NCBI RefSeq assembly: GCF_001637325.1
Contig: NZ_LRXL01000001.1
Location: 62,001-126,000, forward strand
Reading direction: 5' to 3'
From: Cochleicola gelatinilyticus
GTDB lineage: Bacteria > Bacteroidota > Bacteroidia > Flavobacteriales > Flavobacteriaceae
DNA: 64,000 nucleotides
The notes beneath the pieces were generated by a model. It worked only from the letters and a program-made list of their open reading frames with translations. It had not been told where the DNA came from and made no database searches. How positions within the stretch are numbered: the stretch's first letter is position 1; each line of letters opens with the position of its first letter. A program made the position numbers and the translations under genes. Positions 17,635 to 26,720 of this stretch are shown here, piece after piece.

Positions 17635-18287
17635 TGTTACGACAGCTTTATGCGAATAGACTCACTACCCCTTTACTTCTAAATATAATGTTTAGCCTTG
17701 TATTACTTTTTGCAAGGGTTATTATTACACAATCGGGGTTTTATTTATTTTTAATTTGGAATTTATTTCTGGCAATCATTCCTTTTCTCCTTAGTCGATG
17801 GCTAAAATTAAATCCCACTATTCACCTTTATAAAACTATAATAATAGGTAGTATTTGGTTATTATTTTTACCTAACGCCCCCTATATCATGACCGATTTT
17901 ATACATCTACAAACTGGAACAAAAATTCCTTTTTGGTACGATTTGCTCTTAGTGAGTTCTTTTGCAGTTAACGGCATGCTACTTTTCTATCTGTCTTTAA
18001 AAGATATATCGTTGGTAATAAATCCTTTCCTTGGAAAAAAATTCACAACGTTTGTAATCATTTTAATCGGTTTTTTATCTGGATTTGGAATATATCTGGG
18101 TCGCTTTCAACGTTTTAATTCTTGGGATCTTTTTCTGGAGCCACTTCTTATTTTTAGAGCGATTAAAGTACTAATAATTCAACCAATGGACTATTGGGAA
18201 GTTTGGACTTTCACCACAATCTTTGGTGTTTTCTTAACCCTTGGTTTTTACCTATTACAATCTTTATTTGCAGTTCCGAAAAAATGA
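17631..18287 (+). CDS. DUF1361 membrane protein
   Basis: A 218-residue protein with six to seven membrane helices and the family block LLFLPNAPYIMTDFIHLQ near residues 79-96, plus GIYLGRFQRFNSWD. The function of the family is unknown. It overlaps the sanA-like gene by 4 bp and the DUF2809 gene by 4 bp, so all three are translationally coupled and probably act together in the envelope. Confidence 0.85.
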   Translation: MMLRQLYANRLTTPLLLNIMFSLVLLFARVIITQSGFYLFLIWNLFLAIIPFLLSRWLKLNPTIHLYKTIIIGSIWLLFLPNAPYIMTDFIHLQTGTKIPFWYDLLLVSSFAVNGMLLFYLSLKDISLVINPFLGKKFTTFVIILIGFLSGFGIYLGRFQRFNSWDLFLEPLLIFRAIKVLIIQPMDYWEVWTFTTIFGVFLTLGFYLLQSLFAVPKK

Positions 18288-18658
18288 TTCACTTTCAGAA
18301 AAAATACGTCTGGGGGACCTTGTTGCTACTTCTTTTAGAAATTGCAATTGCTGTATGGAAATTTCATCCCTTTGTAAGAGGTTTCGTTGGGGATGTACTG
18401 GTCGTACTCTTACTGTTCTGTTTTCTAAAAATATTTTTAAAAATTGCTTCGGAAAAGATTGCGCTAGGAGTTCTGTTTATAGCTTTTACAATAGAAGTAT
18501 TACAAGCATTTAAAATTTCTGAAAAGCTTCAGATCACTTCTGAAGCCGTAAAAATTAGTATGGGAAGTACGTTCGATGTATGGGATTTAGTAGCGTATAG
18601 TTTAGGGTATTTACTTATTTATTTAGAAATCAAATGTTTCCGAAGAAATATCTTTTAA
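18284..18658 (+). CDS. DUF2809 small membrane protein
   Basis: A 124-residue protein with four hydrophobic segments. KFHPFVRGFVGDVLVVLLLF, EVLQAFKIS and STFDVWDLVAYSLGY are the recognisable family blocks. The frame is open back to 18194, but the ATG at 18284 is chosen because it overlaps the previous stop as ATGA and the upstream part runs inside the DUF1361 gene. The role is unknown. Confidence 0.8.
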   Translation: MIHFQKKYVWGTLLLLLLEIAIAVWKFHPFVRGFVGDVLVVLLLFCFLKIFLKIASEKIALGVLFIAFTIEVLQAFKISEKLQITSEAVKISMGSTFDVWDLVAYSLGYLLIYLEIKCFRRNIF

Positions 18659-18724
18659 CCTCCTTTTAAATAAAATTAAAAGTGATATTTTGCGCACTAG
18701 TTAGTATCCATAACGTCTTACTCT

Positions 18725-20698
18725 ATGTATTCCTATAAATTTTCTTTTTTTTTAATTTTTCTTAGCATACACCTCAACAGCTTTGCACAAACCCCTCCCC
18801 CATTATCTTTTGGTACAACTACACCTAAACAACAAATCGAATTGGCTAAAATAGCCGACCGAGATGCCCCTGCTGCTATTATATACGAACGTGGTTACAA
18901 TTACTATGAGCTCATGGAAGATCAAAATTATATTGCTCTTAGGAAAGAAGTTCATCGAAAAATAGTCGTATTAGATGCTGCAAAGTTTAATGGATCTTCT
19001 ATCGAGATATTACTTTATAAGGCAGACAGAGCAAAGGAAACAATAGAATCTATAGAGGCTGTGACGCATAACCAAAACATAAAAAACTATGTAAAAGCAA
19101 GCGCTATTTACACTCAGAATTATAATGAAAATTTTGATTTGGTTCGTTTTGCATTTCCCGATGTTAAAGATGGAAGTGTGATCGAATACAAATATTCAAT
19201 TCGTTCGCCCTTTACGCGACGGTTTGACAACTGGAAATTTCAGCATGAATTACCAACATTATACAGTGAATTTACATCTAAAATTCCCGGAAATTTTGAG
19301 TTTAGAAAAATTCTTAGAGCAAATCGCCCCTTAGACATTCATGAGACTAAGGTAGAAAAGAAATCTTTTCACATTAGAGGGTATACCTCGGCTAGTCAGG
19401 GTATCGAAACCTTCGCAATGAAAAATGTTCCGGCCTTTAAGGAAGAAAAATATATGCTTTCTAAAGAAAACTATCTTATGGGCATCGAATTTGAGCTCAA
19501 AGAAATGATGGGTTTCGACGGGGTTAAATCTAATTATCTTCGCTCTTGGGAGGATGTAGATGCTGAGTTTAAAAAAGAACGTGATAGTGGCAAACAATTA
19601 CGCAAGAGCGGGTATTTTGAAAAAAATATTCCCACAGAAATTTTGAGTATCCATGATGATTTAGAGCGTGCCAAAGCTATATATACATTTATACAAAACA
19701 CTATAAAATGGAATGGAGAATGGCATGTCTTTGATGATGTTAGAGTAAAAGATGCTTTTAAAGATAAAACGGGAAATAATTCTGAAATTAATCTAGCGTT
19801 AATCAATGCGTTAAATGCAGCCAATCTAGATGCTAAACTGGTATTAATTGCTAGTCGTGATTATGGGATCCCTACGGAAGACTATCCAGTGCTAAGCGAT
19901 TTTAATCATTCTATAGCTCAAGTTACCATTGCTACTAAAACCTATTTGCTTGATGCGATCGACCCATTAACACCTTTTGGAGTGTTACCTTTTAACGATT
20001 TAAACATGCGAGGACGTGTCATGGATTTTAAAAAAGGAAGTTATTGGACTCCTTTAACGCCTCATAAAAAAAATGTGCTGTATGTTAATGCGAAATTAAA
20101 AGCAAATAATGATGGCTCGTTTCAAGGCGCACTAAATGAAAGTTACCTGGGCTATCTAGGTACAGAAAAAAGAAGAGAGATTTCTAATTCGTCCACAACA
20201 CAAAATATAAAGAACATTGAGATGGTAAACTCCAATTGGGAACTGTCCGAATTTAACATCGATAATGTAAAACAACTAGATCTGCCTTTAAAATTGGATT
20301 ATTCAGTTACCTTAGAGACAGACATTGTAGGCGAAAAGGTATACCTCTCCCCCTATTTTTTTGATTTATATATTAAAGAGAACCCCTTTAAATTAAAAGA
20401 GAGAACCTATCCAGTAGATTTGGGATATCCTATAATCAATACCTATCTTATCTCTCTTGATTTGGGTACTACCTATAAACTAGAAAAATTACCGGAGAAC
20501 AAAGCGATTCAACTTTCAGATGGTGCTGGAGTCGCTACGGTAGTTTACAACCAAATGGGTTCTGTCGTTAACATACGTTTCAATTTTAAATTGAAGGAGT
20601 ACCAGTTCGACCCTTCTGACTATGAATCTTTAAAAAAGTTGTTTCAGAATGTGATCGACATTCAAAATAAAGATATTATCGTCTTGAAAAAGGTGTAA
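18725..20698 (+). CDS. DUF3857 / transglutaminase-like secreted protein
   Basis: A 657-residue exported protein: signal peptide MYSYKFSFFLIFLSIHLNSFA with cleavage near residue 21, a DUF3857 beta-domain (about 60-250), then a transglutaminase-like core (about 290-420) and a C-terminal DUF3858-like beta-domain. In the transglutaminase part the usual Cys-nucleophile position reads FKDKTGNNSEINLALINAL: the expected Cys appears to be Ser or absent, so it may be catalytically inactive. LIASRDYGIPTEDYPVLSDFNH contains a later conserved His. Such proteins are common in Bacteroidota with unknown targets. It is probably monocistronic. Confidence 0.82.
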   Translation: MYSYKFSFFLIFLSIHLNSFAQTPPPLSFGTTTPKQQIELAKIADRDAPAAIIYERGYNYYELMEDQNYIALRKEVHRKIVVLDAAKFNGSSIEILLYKADRAKETIESIEAVTHNQNIKNYVKASAIYTQNYNENFDLVRFAFPDVKDGSVIEYKYSIRSPFTRRFDNWKFQHELPTLYSEFTSKIPGNFEFRKILRANRPLDIHETKVEKKSFHIRGYTSASQGIETFAMKNVPAFKEEKYMLSKENYLMGIEFELKEMMGFDGVKSNYLRSWEDVDAEFKKERDSGKQLRKSGYFEKNIPTEILSIHDDLERAKAIYTFIQNTIKWNGEWHVFDDVRVKDAFKDKTGNNSEINLALINALNAANLDAKLVLIASRDYGIPTEDYPVLSDFNHSIAQVTIATKTYLLDAIDPLTPFGVLPFNDLNMRGRVMDFKKGSYWTPLTPHKKNVLYVNAKLKANNDGSFQGALNESYLGYLGTEKRREISNSSTTQNIKNIEMVNSNWELSEFNIDNVKQLDLPLKLDYSVTLETDIVGEKVYLSPYFFDLYIKENPFKLKERTYPVDLGYPIINTYLISLDLGTTYKLEKLPENKAIQLSDGAGVATVVYNQMGSVVNIRFNFKLKEYQFDPSDYESLKKLFQNVIDIQNKDIIVLKKV

Positions 20699-20942
20699 AA
20701 CCACCTTAACTGAAGCAACATTTTATTTTCGTTTAGTAGCATAACAATTTTTCAATCTATTCATTCTATAAAAGTTATTTTATAGCTCTACACAGTAATA
20801 TACTTTACATTGTCACCCGTTTGCATGTAGTCTAAAGACTAAAGTTTTACCAAAATACCTTATTCAAAACCAACAAATTACATACAAGCTATACGATTTT
20901 AAGTTTTATTTAACTATATTTATACCCCCTAAAATAACCTAC

Positions 20943-23180
20943 TTGAAATTAATTGCCCCTCTTATCCTAGCGATGCTATTTTTTGGCACGTCCTATTGTC
21001 AGACCTCATCGGATGGTCAAAAAGATATTCCACACGCTACAGCACTAAAAATTAAAATAGATCTCGTCGACTCTTTAGTGCGATATACAAGAAATCAGTT
21101 TTATAAAAACAATTTTGATATTGTTATAGAAACTGGAAACAAAACCCGAAAATTAGCTCGAGAGATAAAAGATACGGCGTCTATTTCTGCGCTTTCTAGT
21201 CTTATTGGAAACTCCTATTTGCAAATTAAAGACACTATTGAAGCAAAAAAGGTGTTTTCTGATGCTATTTTAGAAGCTGAGCAACTTAAAGACTCTTCTA
21301 GTATGTTAACAGCTCGTATCGATCTAGGAAATTTTTATGGTTCTCAAGAAAAAGGTGATTATGCTATCCGCTTGTATAAAGAAGCTATACCCTTAGCAAA
21401 GAAAATTGGTTCTAACACGCGATTATTTATTTTAAATTATAATATAGCTGAAATCAGTCTTGGACAAAAAGATATATCAAAGGCAGAATATTATGTAAAT
21501 GAAACTAATAAATTCCTCAATGATTCTATGAACAACGTCTATAAAGCCGTTGCTAAAATTAATAATGGAAAACTACACTTTTTAAAAAAAAATCCAGCTA
21601 TTGCCATTATAGATCTAAAAGAAGGTATTGAGCTAGCAGAATTAACCGGCTACACAGATCCACTTATCGATGGGTATGAATTCTATGCACAATCGTTATC
21701 CATGTTAGGTGATTATAAAGCTGCCTATTTGCTTTCTCAAAAAATAGATACCTTAAAAATTGAAAAATATAAAACAGATAAAATTGAAGCAATTGAGTCT
21801 GTTACTGCACAATATAAGCTCAATCAATACAAACAAGAATTAAAAGCAAAAACACTTCAAAATATATATAATAAGCAAACGGCTAAAAAAGAAACTACCA
21901 TTCAATGGATAAAAATTGCTAGCGGAATTCTTCTTATGTTTTCTATCATTATTTATATATCCTACCTAAAGAGAAAAAAATTAGTGGTAAGCCTTATCGA
22001 TAAAAACAAACAATATCTTAAGGCAAAAGAAAAGAGTGAAGAGTATGCTAAAGCAAAAAACATATTGTTCTCAAACATTACACACGAACTTCGCACCCCT
22101 ATGTATGGTATTATTGGGATTTCTTCACTTTTATTGAATGATAAGAAGTTGGAACACCACCAAGATAGTATTCGCTCATTAAAGTTTTCCGCAAATTATC
22201 TCCTTTCATTAGTCAATAACGTATTACAGTTAACTAAAATTGATGCAACAAAAAAAAATGAATTGTTTAAGCATGAATTTAATTTAAGACTACTTGTCGA
22301 GAATGTAGTTAAGTCATCTCAATTTATTAATAAGGAGCATCCAAATAAATACATTATCACAATTGACGATGCTGTACCAACGAATCTCTTAGGAGATGAC
22401 CTAAAACTCTCTCAAATTCTCATTAACTTAATTGGAAACGCTTCCAAATTTACAAATAATGGAACAGTCTCCATTACAGTAAAAAATGTTTCTAGTATTC
22501 CTTTAGAAACTTGTTTAGCATTTACCATTACCGATACCGGTATTGGAATTTCTAAAGAGAAACAGGAACATATTTTTAATGAATTTTCACAATCTTATAC
22601 TAACAGCAATTATCAAGGTAGTGGCCTAGGACTTCCTATTGTTAAAAAATTATTAGAGTTACACAATACCGATATTCATTTAAAAAGTGAGGTGAATAAG
22701 GGGACTACGGTTTCCTTTAAAATTAATTATGAAGCTGCAACTCCCATCCGCACCATTAAAAAGGAAAATAAAATAGATATCTCTAAAAAATTTCAAGGAC
22801 TTACTATTCTAGTGGTTGATGACAACAAAATTAATCAGATTGTTACGAAAAGAACCCTTGAATTGTATGGTACTAATGTTATTGTAGCTGGTAGCGGTAA
22901 AGAGGGGATTGAAGTTGCTAAAAAAGAAAAGCTTGATTTAATTCTCATGGATATTAATATGCCAGAAATGAATGGCTTTGAAGCCACCGCTCATATTAAA
23001 GCGTTTCAGCCAGCATTACCCATTATTGCACTTACTGCAGTCGAACTAGAAAAAATGACAGAAGATGATGCGTTCAACTTATTAGACGACACTATTATAA
23101 AACCATATGATAATCAAGAATTCATTACTACAATCTCTAGTCATGTTTTCAAGGAACAGGAAATTGTTGTTACTATATAA
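20943..23180 (+). CDS. TPR-containing hybrid histidine kinase with receiver domain
   Basis: A 745-residue sensor: signal peptide (about 1-20), periplasmic helical repeats of the TPR kind (about 30-300, with YAIRLYKEAIPLAKKIG and similar), membrane helix about 325-345, HisKA with FSNITHELRTP (His near 381), HATPase with LIGNASKFTNNG, TDTGIGIS and GSGLGLPIV, and a receiver (about 619-735) with VVDDNKIN and phosphoacceptor Asp near 669 in LMDINMPEMNGF. It uses a TTG start giving a proper signal peptide. No response regulator gene is adjacent, so output is by phosphorelay to a distant partner. This kinase class in Flavobacteria often feeds LuxR/LytTR regulators; whether it touches the small-RNA operators at 14 kb is open. 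Confidence 0.9.
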   Translation: MKLIAPLILAMLFFGTSYCQTSSDGQKDIPHATALKIKIDLVDSLVRYTRNQFYKNNFDIVIETGNKTRKLAREIKDTASISALSSLIGNSYLQIKDTIEAKKVFSDAILEAEQLKDSSSMLTARIDLGNFYGSQEKGDYAIRLYKEAIPLAKKIGSNTRLFILNYNIAEISLGQKDISKAEYYVNETNKFLNDSMNNVYKAVAKINNGKLHFLKKNPAIAIIDLKEGIELAELTGYTDPLIDGYEFYAQSLSMLGDYKAAYLLSQKIDTLKIEKYKTDKIEAIESVTAQYKLNQYKQELKAKTLQNIYNKQTAKKETTIQWIKIASGILLMFSIIIYISYLKRKKLVVSLIDKNKQYLKAKEKSEEYAKAKNILFSNITHELRTPMYGIIGISSLLLNDKKLEHHQDSIRSLKFSANYLLSLVNNVLQLTKIDATKKNELFKHEFNLRLLVENVVKSSQFINKEHPNKYIITIDDAVPTNLLGDDLKLSQILINLIGNASKFTNNGTVSITVKNVSSIPLETCLAFTITDTGIGISKEKQEHIFNEFSQSYTNSNYQGSGLGLPIVKKLLELHNTDIHLKSEVNKGTTVSFKINYEAATPIRTIKKENKIDISKKFQGLTILVVDDNKINQIVTKRTLELYGTNVIVAGSGKEGIEVAKKEKLDLILMDINMPEMNGFEATAHIKAFQPALPIIALTAVELEKMTEDDAFNLLDDTIIKPYDNQEFITTISSHVFKEQEIVVTI

Positions 23181-23615
23181 TTAAAAAAGTGTTTTTAAGA
23201 TCTTTTTTTAGTTCACACAACTACTCTAAAATTTTGATCTTTGCGTTAAGTTCTAGAATTCTGGTTTCTAAATAAAGATAATGTGTAACGTTCTTACTTA
23301 TAACGTGAAATTATTTCAAATACCTGGCATTAAGACACCATTTTCTTACTACTAACTTTCCTTACTTCATCTAAATTACAGCGCTGTATTTTCCTTTACA
23401 TTAGATTTTACAGAACCATTCAAGGAACTTGCTATCCGATCGATTGGGATTGTTTAAGAAGTGCAAAACACTATTTAATAGCTGTTACGGTTAAGAGTAA
23501 TAAGTTTTGTTCTAAAAATCTCATAGAATATTAATTAGGTGCTGAAGATTTAAGCACTTGTCAGGCAATATAACAATCTTAAAAGTTACAATTGTAATAC
23601 AAAGAACGGCTACAT
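23181..23615. other. Gene-free spacer
   Basis: Between the kinase gene and the convergent secreted-protein gene. Apart from the hairpin at 23616 I see no gene, repeat or promoter that I could support. Confidence 0.5.
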
Positions 23616-23651
23616 AAAAAAGCACTGTAAATAATTACAGTGCTTTTTTTA
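23616..23651 (-). terminator. Intrinsic terminator, usable from both sides
   Basis: AAAAAAGCACTGTAA and TTACAGTGCTTTTTT form a perfect 15-bp stem with a 4-nt loop, flanked by A run and T run, so it can end transcription of the minus-strand gene at 23681 and from the plus side. Confidence 0.88.
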
Positions 23652-23680
23652 TAACCATTACAGATATTATTGGCTATGCT

Positions 23681-24277
23681 TTAATATTTCATAGGGATCC
23701 ACTTACCGCGAGCAGCATCGTACATTAACTGAATCATTTCGAATTGTTTTACAATAATGGTTCCATTTCCTTCGATTCTGTTACCAAATAAAGATAATAA
23801 GCTATTAGGTACAATAGTAAGATCACCACTATTAGGATATAACCATATTTTTTGTCCATCTTGTCCTGGCATAATTCCGGTTAAGAACATGTTTCCAAAA
23901 ATGCTGTTCATTCGCATCACGTTCTTGGTATTATTAGGCTCTCCTGGTAATAGCACAAGGTTAAGATCACTAAGGATTGGCAAATTTAATCCTGGGGCAT
24001 TACCTATTTCCATTACTTTATCAACTGCGCGTAATCTGTTATTTTCTAATATTACATTTTCATCAATTTCCACTTCTACAAAATTACCAAGTTCATCCAT
24101 TCCCACAATTTTTGTGGCTTGAACTGGATTTAATAGAGCATCAGACTTTACTCCACGTACCCGAATGGTTCCTGCTACATCTAACGTGCTAGTTGGTCTT
24201 GTGGTGTTAATTCCAACTTGAGAATAGCTGGAGTATCCAATTAATAGAAGAAATGTGAGAGAGGCTAAGTTTTTCAT
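23681..24277 (-). CDS. Secreted protein with VGINTTxPxxTLDVxG start
   Basis: A 198-residue protein: signal peptide MKNLASLTFLLLIGYSSYS, then VGINTTRPTSTLDVAGTIRV, the opening motif of a large class of Bacteroidota exported proteins resembling phage tail-fibre heads. The rest (NNRLRAVDKVMEIGNAPGL, then a beta-rich tail with GTIIVKQFEMIQLMYDAARG) is of unknown role. No T9SS C-terminal domain is seen. It is monocistronic with a strong terminator. Confidence 0.72.
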   Translation of the reverse strand: MKNLASLTFLLLIGYSSYSQVGINTTRPTSTLDVAGTIRVRGVKSDALLNPVQATKIVGMDELGNFVEVEIDENVILENNRLRAVDKVMEIGNAPGLNLPILSDLNLVLLPGEPNNTKNVMRMNSIFGNMFLTGIMPGQDGQKIWLYPNSGDLTIVPNSLLSLFGNRIEGNGTIIVKQFEMIQLMYDAARGKWIPMKY

Positions 24278-24546
24278 AAGTGACTATTTGGCTTTACAAT
24301 TTTAACACTTAATACAATATGTTCACAATTAATATGAGAAAAATCTTAAAAAATTCGTTAAAAAGCAATAATAATCTGTATAAGACACAAAATTGTAAAG
24401 AAAACACCTACAACAAATCACTCCCTAAACGTTTTTAGACTTAAAAAATCGATTAAATACATATTCCTTCAATCAATTATTGTGTGAAAGATCTACAAGA
24501 AACTTTATCACTTTTCAGGAAACGCTGCACTACAGACTTATCATAT

Positions 24547-25764
24547 TTAATTTTCCCCATCCACATAGTCTTGTAAATAACTAAACCGTTCGGTAAGAGC
24601 ACCGTCATGAGTGGTCATTCTAGCGCGTTCTAAAATACCATCGGCATCGTTATTAAAAAATGCAGGGATTACGTGTTTCATAAACATATCACCAAATCCT
24701 TCGCTAGCATCTTTAGGAAGCTCACACGGCAGGTTATCTACCGCCATAACCGTAATTGCACCTTGGGTATTATAGGCAACCACACTCTCATTTTGGGGGT
24801 CGTAACCATAAAACGGATTTGCAATTGTTGACGCTTCTAACGTACTTGCTACTGGTCCGTCGATGTCGCAGGAAATGTCTGCTACCAAATTAATAGAAAA
24901 GTCTGGATGCCTTGCATCTTCTCTGGTAAATAAATACGGAGCACCGTTCCCGTAAAAATGTCCGGCGATGAACATGGTGCTTACTTTGGCGTACTTCATA
25001 AAATCACTTTCGTACCCGGAAGGATCGTTATAAAAAGCATACTTATCGCCCGGTTTTCCATCGCTTCGCTTGTTGTATTCCATTACATCGATACAGCAAT
25101 ACACCGCTTCTTGAAACGATTTTGTAAGATAGTCGGCATCGCTCACCTCTCTAATTTTTAAATAATCGAGAATTTCTTTAGCACCTTTTGCTACTTTTCC
25201 GGTTCCAGACAAAATGATTCGAAGTTGCTTAGGTAGTGTAATTTTATCTAACTCTTCTTTTACAGCATTGAGATCGGCAAGGGATTCTACCTTGGGAAGT
25301 TGAAATAAACCATCTCGCATTCCTAAGGCTCTAAAACCGTTATAAGCACCCACTAATCCTGCATAGCGTCCAAATCCGATAAGGCGGCCATTGTTTTCAT
25401 TTACAATGGTTTCGTGATCGTATAATTCGATCTTTTTGTCGAGAATGGCTTTTAAAAGTTTTCTGTTGTAGGGTTGTTCTTTAATAGTATGACTGAAAAA
25501 GAAATATTTTTTCTTCGGAAGCAACGCATCTACAGGAACTTCTTTTACACCTAAGATCACATCTGCTTCTGAAACATTATCTTGCACCTGCACTCCAGCC
25601 TTTGTATACGCGGCATCGGGAAAAATGCGTATTTCTGAAGCTTCTGCAATTATTGTAGCTTCGGGGAAGGTTGTCATGACTTCTTTGCATTTTTCGGGTG
25701 AAAAAACGACACGTCTGTCAGGTGGATTTTTACGTTCTTTACTCAATGCGAAGGTGATAGCCAT
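24547..25764 (-). CDS. Saccharopine dehydrogenase (lysine-forming)/alanine dehydrogenase-like NAD(P)-dependent enzyme
   Basis: A 405-residue soluble protein with the AlaDH/PNT fold. The N-terminal half has ALSKERKNPPDRRVVFSPEK, ADVILGVKEVP, YFFFSHTIKEQPYNRKLL (the SHT-x-K-x-Q catalytic stretch of lysine-forming saccharopine dehydrogenase) and GRLIGFGRYAGLVGAYNG. The nucleotide domain has ILSGTGKVAKGAKEIL (a GxGxxxxG variant). VADISCDIDGPVASTLEAST is the conserved region near the C-terminus. It could act on saccharopine in lysine turnover, or on a related imino acid; the family is certain, the substrate is not. It is divergent from tmRNA. Confidence 0.82.
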   Translation of the reverse strand: MAITFALSKERKNPPDRRVVFSPEKCKEVMTTFPEATIIAEASEIRIFPDAAYTKAGVQVQDNVSEADVILGVKEVPVDALLPKKKYFFFSHTIKEQPYNRKLLKAILDKKIELYDHETIVNENNGRLIGFGRYAGLVGAYNGFRALGMRDGLFQLPKVESLADLNAVKEELDKITLPKQLRIILSGTGKVAKGAKEILDYLKIREVSDADYLTKSFQEAVYCCIDVMEYNKRSDGKPGDKYAFYNDPSGYESDFMKYAKVSTMFIAGHFYGNGAPYLFTREDARHPDFSINLVADISCDIDGPVASTLEASTIANPFYGYDPQNESVVAYNTQGAITVMAVDNLPCELPKDASEGFGDMFMKHVIPAFFNNDADGILERARMTTHDGALTERFSYLQDYVDGEN

Positions 25765-25796
25765 ATGGAATACTTATTGTAGTGTTAATAGTGTAA

Positions 25797-25804
25797 CAAA
25801 GATA
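25797..25804 (-). promoter_or_regulatory. -7 promoter element for the dehydrogenase gene
   Basis: On the minus strand TATCTTTG matches TAnnTTTG and is followed 32 bp later by the ATG at 25764. It lies back to back with the element at 25816. Confidence 0.6.
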
Positions 25805-25815
25805 TGTATTTAATG

Positions 25816-25823
25816 TATCTTTG
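25816..25823 (+). promoter_or_regulatory. -7 promoter element facing tmRNA
   Basis: TATCTTTG followed by TGC on the plus strand. It is the only good plus-strand element before ssrA, though it lies about 160 bp upstream, so a longer precursor would need 5' processing. Confidence 0.5.
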
Positions 25824-25849
25824 TGCTCCTTATTTATTGAGGAATTCTG

Positions 25850-25915
25850 CGTGAGGGATTGCGTACGCTACCGTGTAGCGACAAAAGCCCGACCCGATTT
25901 AGGGACACGCCCAAC
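25850..25915. repeat. Fragment of dispersed intergenic repeat
   Basis: GCGTGAGGGATTGCG, TACCGTGTAGCGACAAAAG and AGCCCGACCCGATTTAGGG form a GC-rich patch in the ssrA leader. Related words recur at about 12120-12260. Such patches are frequent in Flavobacteriaceae spacers; the role is unknown. Confidence 0.4.
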
Positions 25916-25987
25916 GTAGTTTTAGTACACCTCGTATTTTACTATTTTGGAATTTGTTATTTGAAATGTTGGAATTTATTTCCAGAT

Positions 25988-26384
25988 GGGGCCGACTGGT
26001 TTTGACAGCGGGTCTAATGGTATTGTAAGCATGTCGAGCGCTGGGAAACAGCTCGTAAATCTCATTTTTCACACTTTTTAAACGGCGAGAATAACTACGC
26101 CCTAGCAGCATAATCTGAATTATAGTAAGATATGCCTCGGCCCGTAAGACGGGCATGCAGGAAGTCACTCAAACACCTTGGTTTACGGTTTTTGATCTAG
26201 TGGCTTCGTAAAAGTAAACCTAGCTTGTGTAGGACTTTGATACACTTGCGAAACTCAAATTGAAGTTAAGGAATGCGTTGGTAGTTTTCGACCGGCAAGT
26301 TCACGAAAATCTAAATGAAAACTACACATGTAGAAAGCAGTAACATTGCTTGTTTGGACGAGGGTTCGAATCCCTCCGGCTCCA
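25988..26384 (+). ncRNA. ssrA: Transfer-messenger RNA (tmRNA)
   Basis: Rescues stalled ribosomes and tags the released protein. The 5' end GGGGCCGACTGGTTTTGACA and the 3' end GAGGGTTCGAATCCCTCCGG then CTCCA pair as the tRNA-like acceptor (GGGGCCG with CGGCTCC, one G-U). The T arm GGTTCGAATCC is present. The tag frame GGC GAG AAT AAC TAC GCC CTA GCA GCA TAA at 26084-26113 encodes GENNYALAA and ends in the ALAA degron. The genomic sequence after the discriminator A is CG, not CCA, so the CCA end is probably added by nucleotidyltransferase. A hairpin terminator follows. Confidence 0.97.
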
Positions 26385-26420
26385 CGATCACTCACAACTA
26401 CGTTGTGGATGAAAACTATA

Positions 26421-26460
26421 AAATCTCAACAAGCTCGCTTGATTGAGATTTTTTGTTTTT
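26421..26460 (+). terminator. Intrinsic terminator of ssrA
   Basis: AATCTCAA and TTGAGATT form an 8-bp stem around a small inner loop, followed by TTTTTTG and a further T run. It lies about 37 bp after the tmRNA end. Confidence 0.8.
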
Positions 26461-26528
26461 AGACACTTGGCTTGCAAAGACAGGCAGTTGTAATTGCAGG
26501 ACTAGAACAGTAGGGGTTACTTTTTTGT

Positions 26529-26545
26529 AATCCCTCCTGCTCCAC
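26529..26545 (+). repeat. Partial duplicate of the tmRNA 3' end
   Basis: AATCCCTCCTGCTCCAC repeats the tmRNA 3' end AATCCCTCCGGCTCCAC (26369-26385) with one mismatch, exactly 160 bp downstream. It may be a relic attachment site (attR/attL-like) or a decayed duplication. Confidence 0.55.
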
Positions 26546-26549
26546 TTTT

Positions 26550-26597
26550 GCCCTCTGAAGCTCAGTTTTTTTTGCTGAGCGATGGAGGGCTTTTTTA
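26550..26597 (+). terminator. Second intrinsic terminator after ssrA
   Basis: GCCCTC (26550-26555) pairs with GAGGGC (26585-26590) and GCTCAG (26560-26565) with CTGAGC (26575-26580), followed by six T. It directly follows the duplicated tmRNA tail, as a terminator would follow a stable RNA gene. Confidence 0.82.
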
Positions 26598-26720
26598 TTA
26601 TACCATTGTTTAGGAGTTACTGGATAGGCCTTGAGTAAACGCAGTATATTCATACTTTTTTAAGATATTATAGCGGTCTTTAAAATTAATGCTATTTTTA
26701 TCGACTAAAACCATACTACT

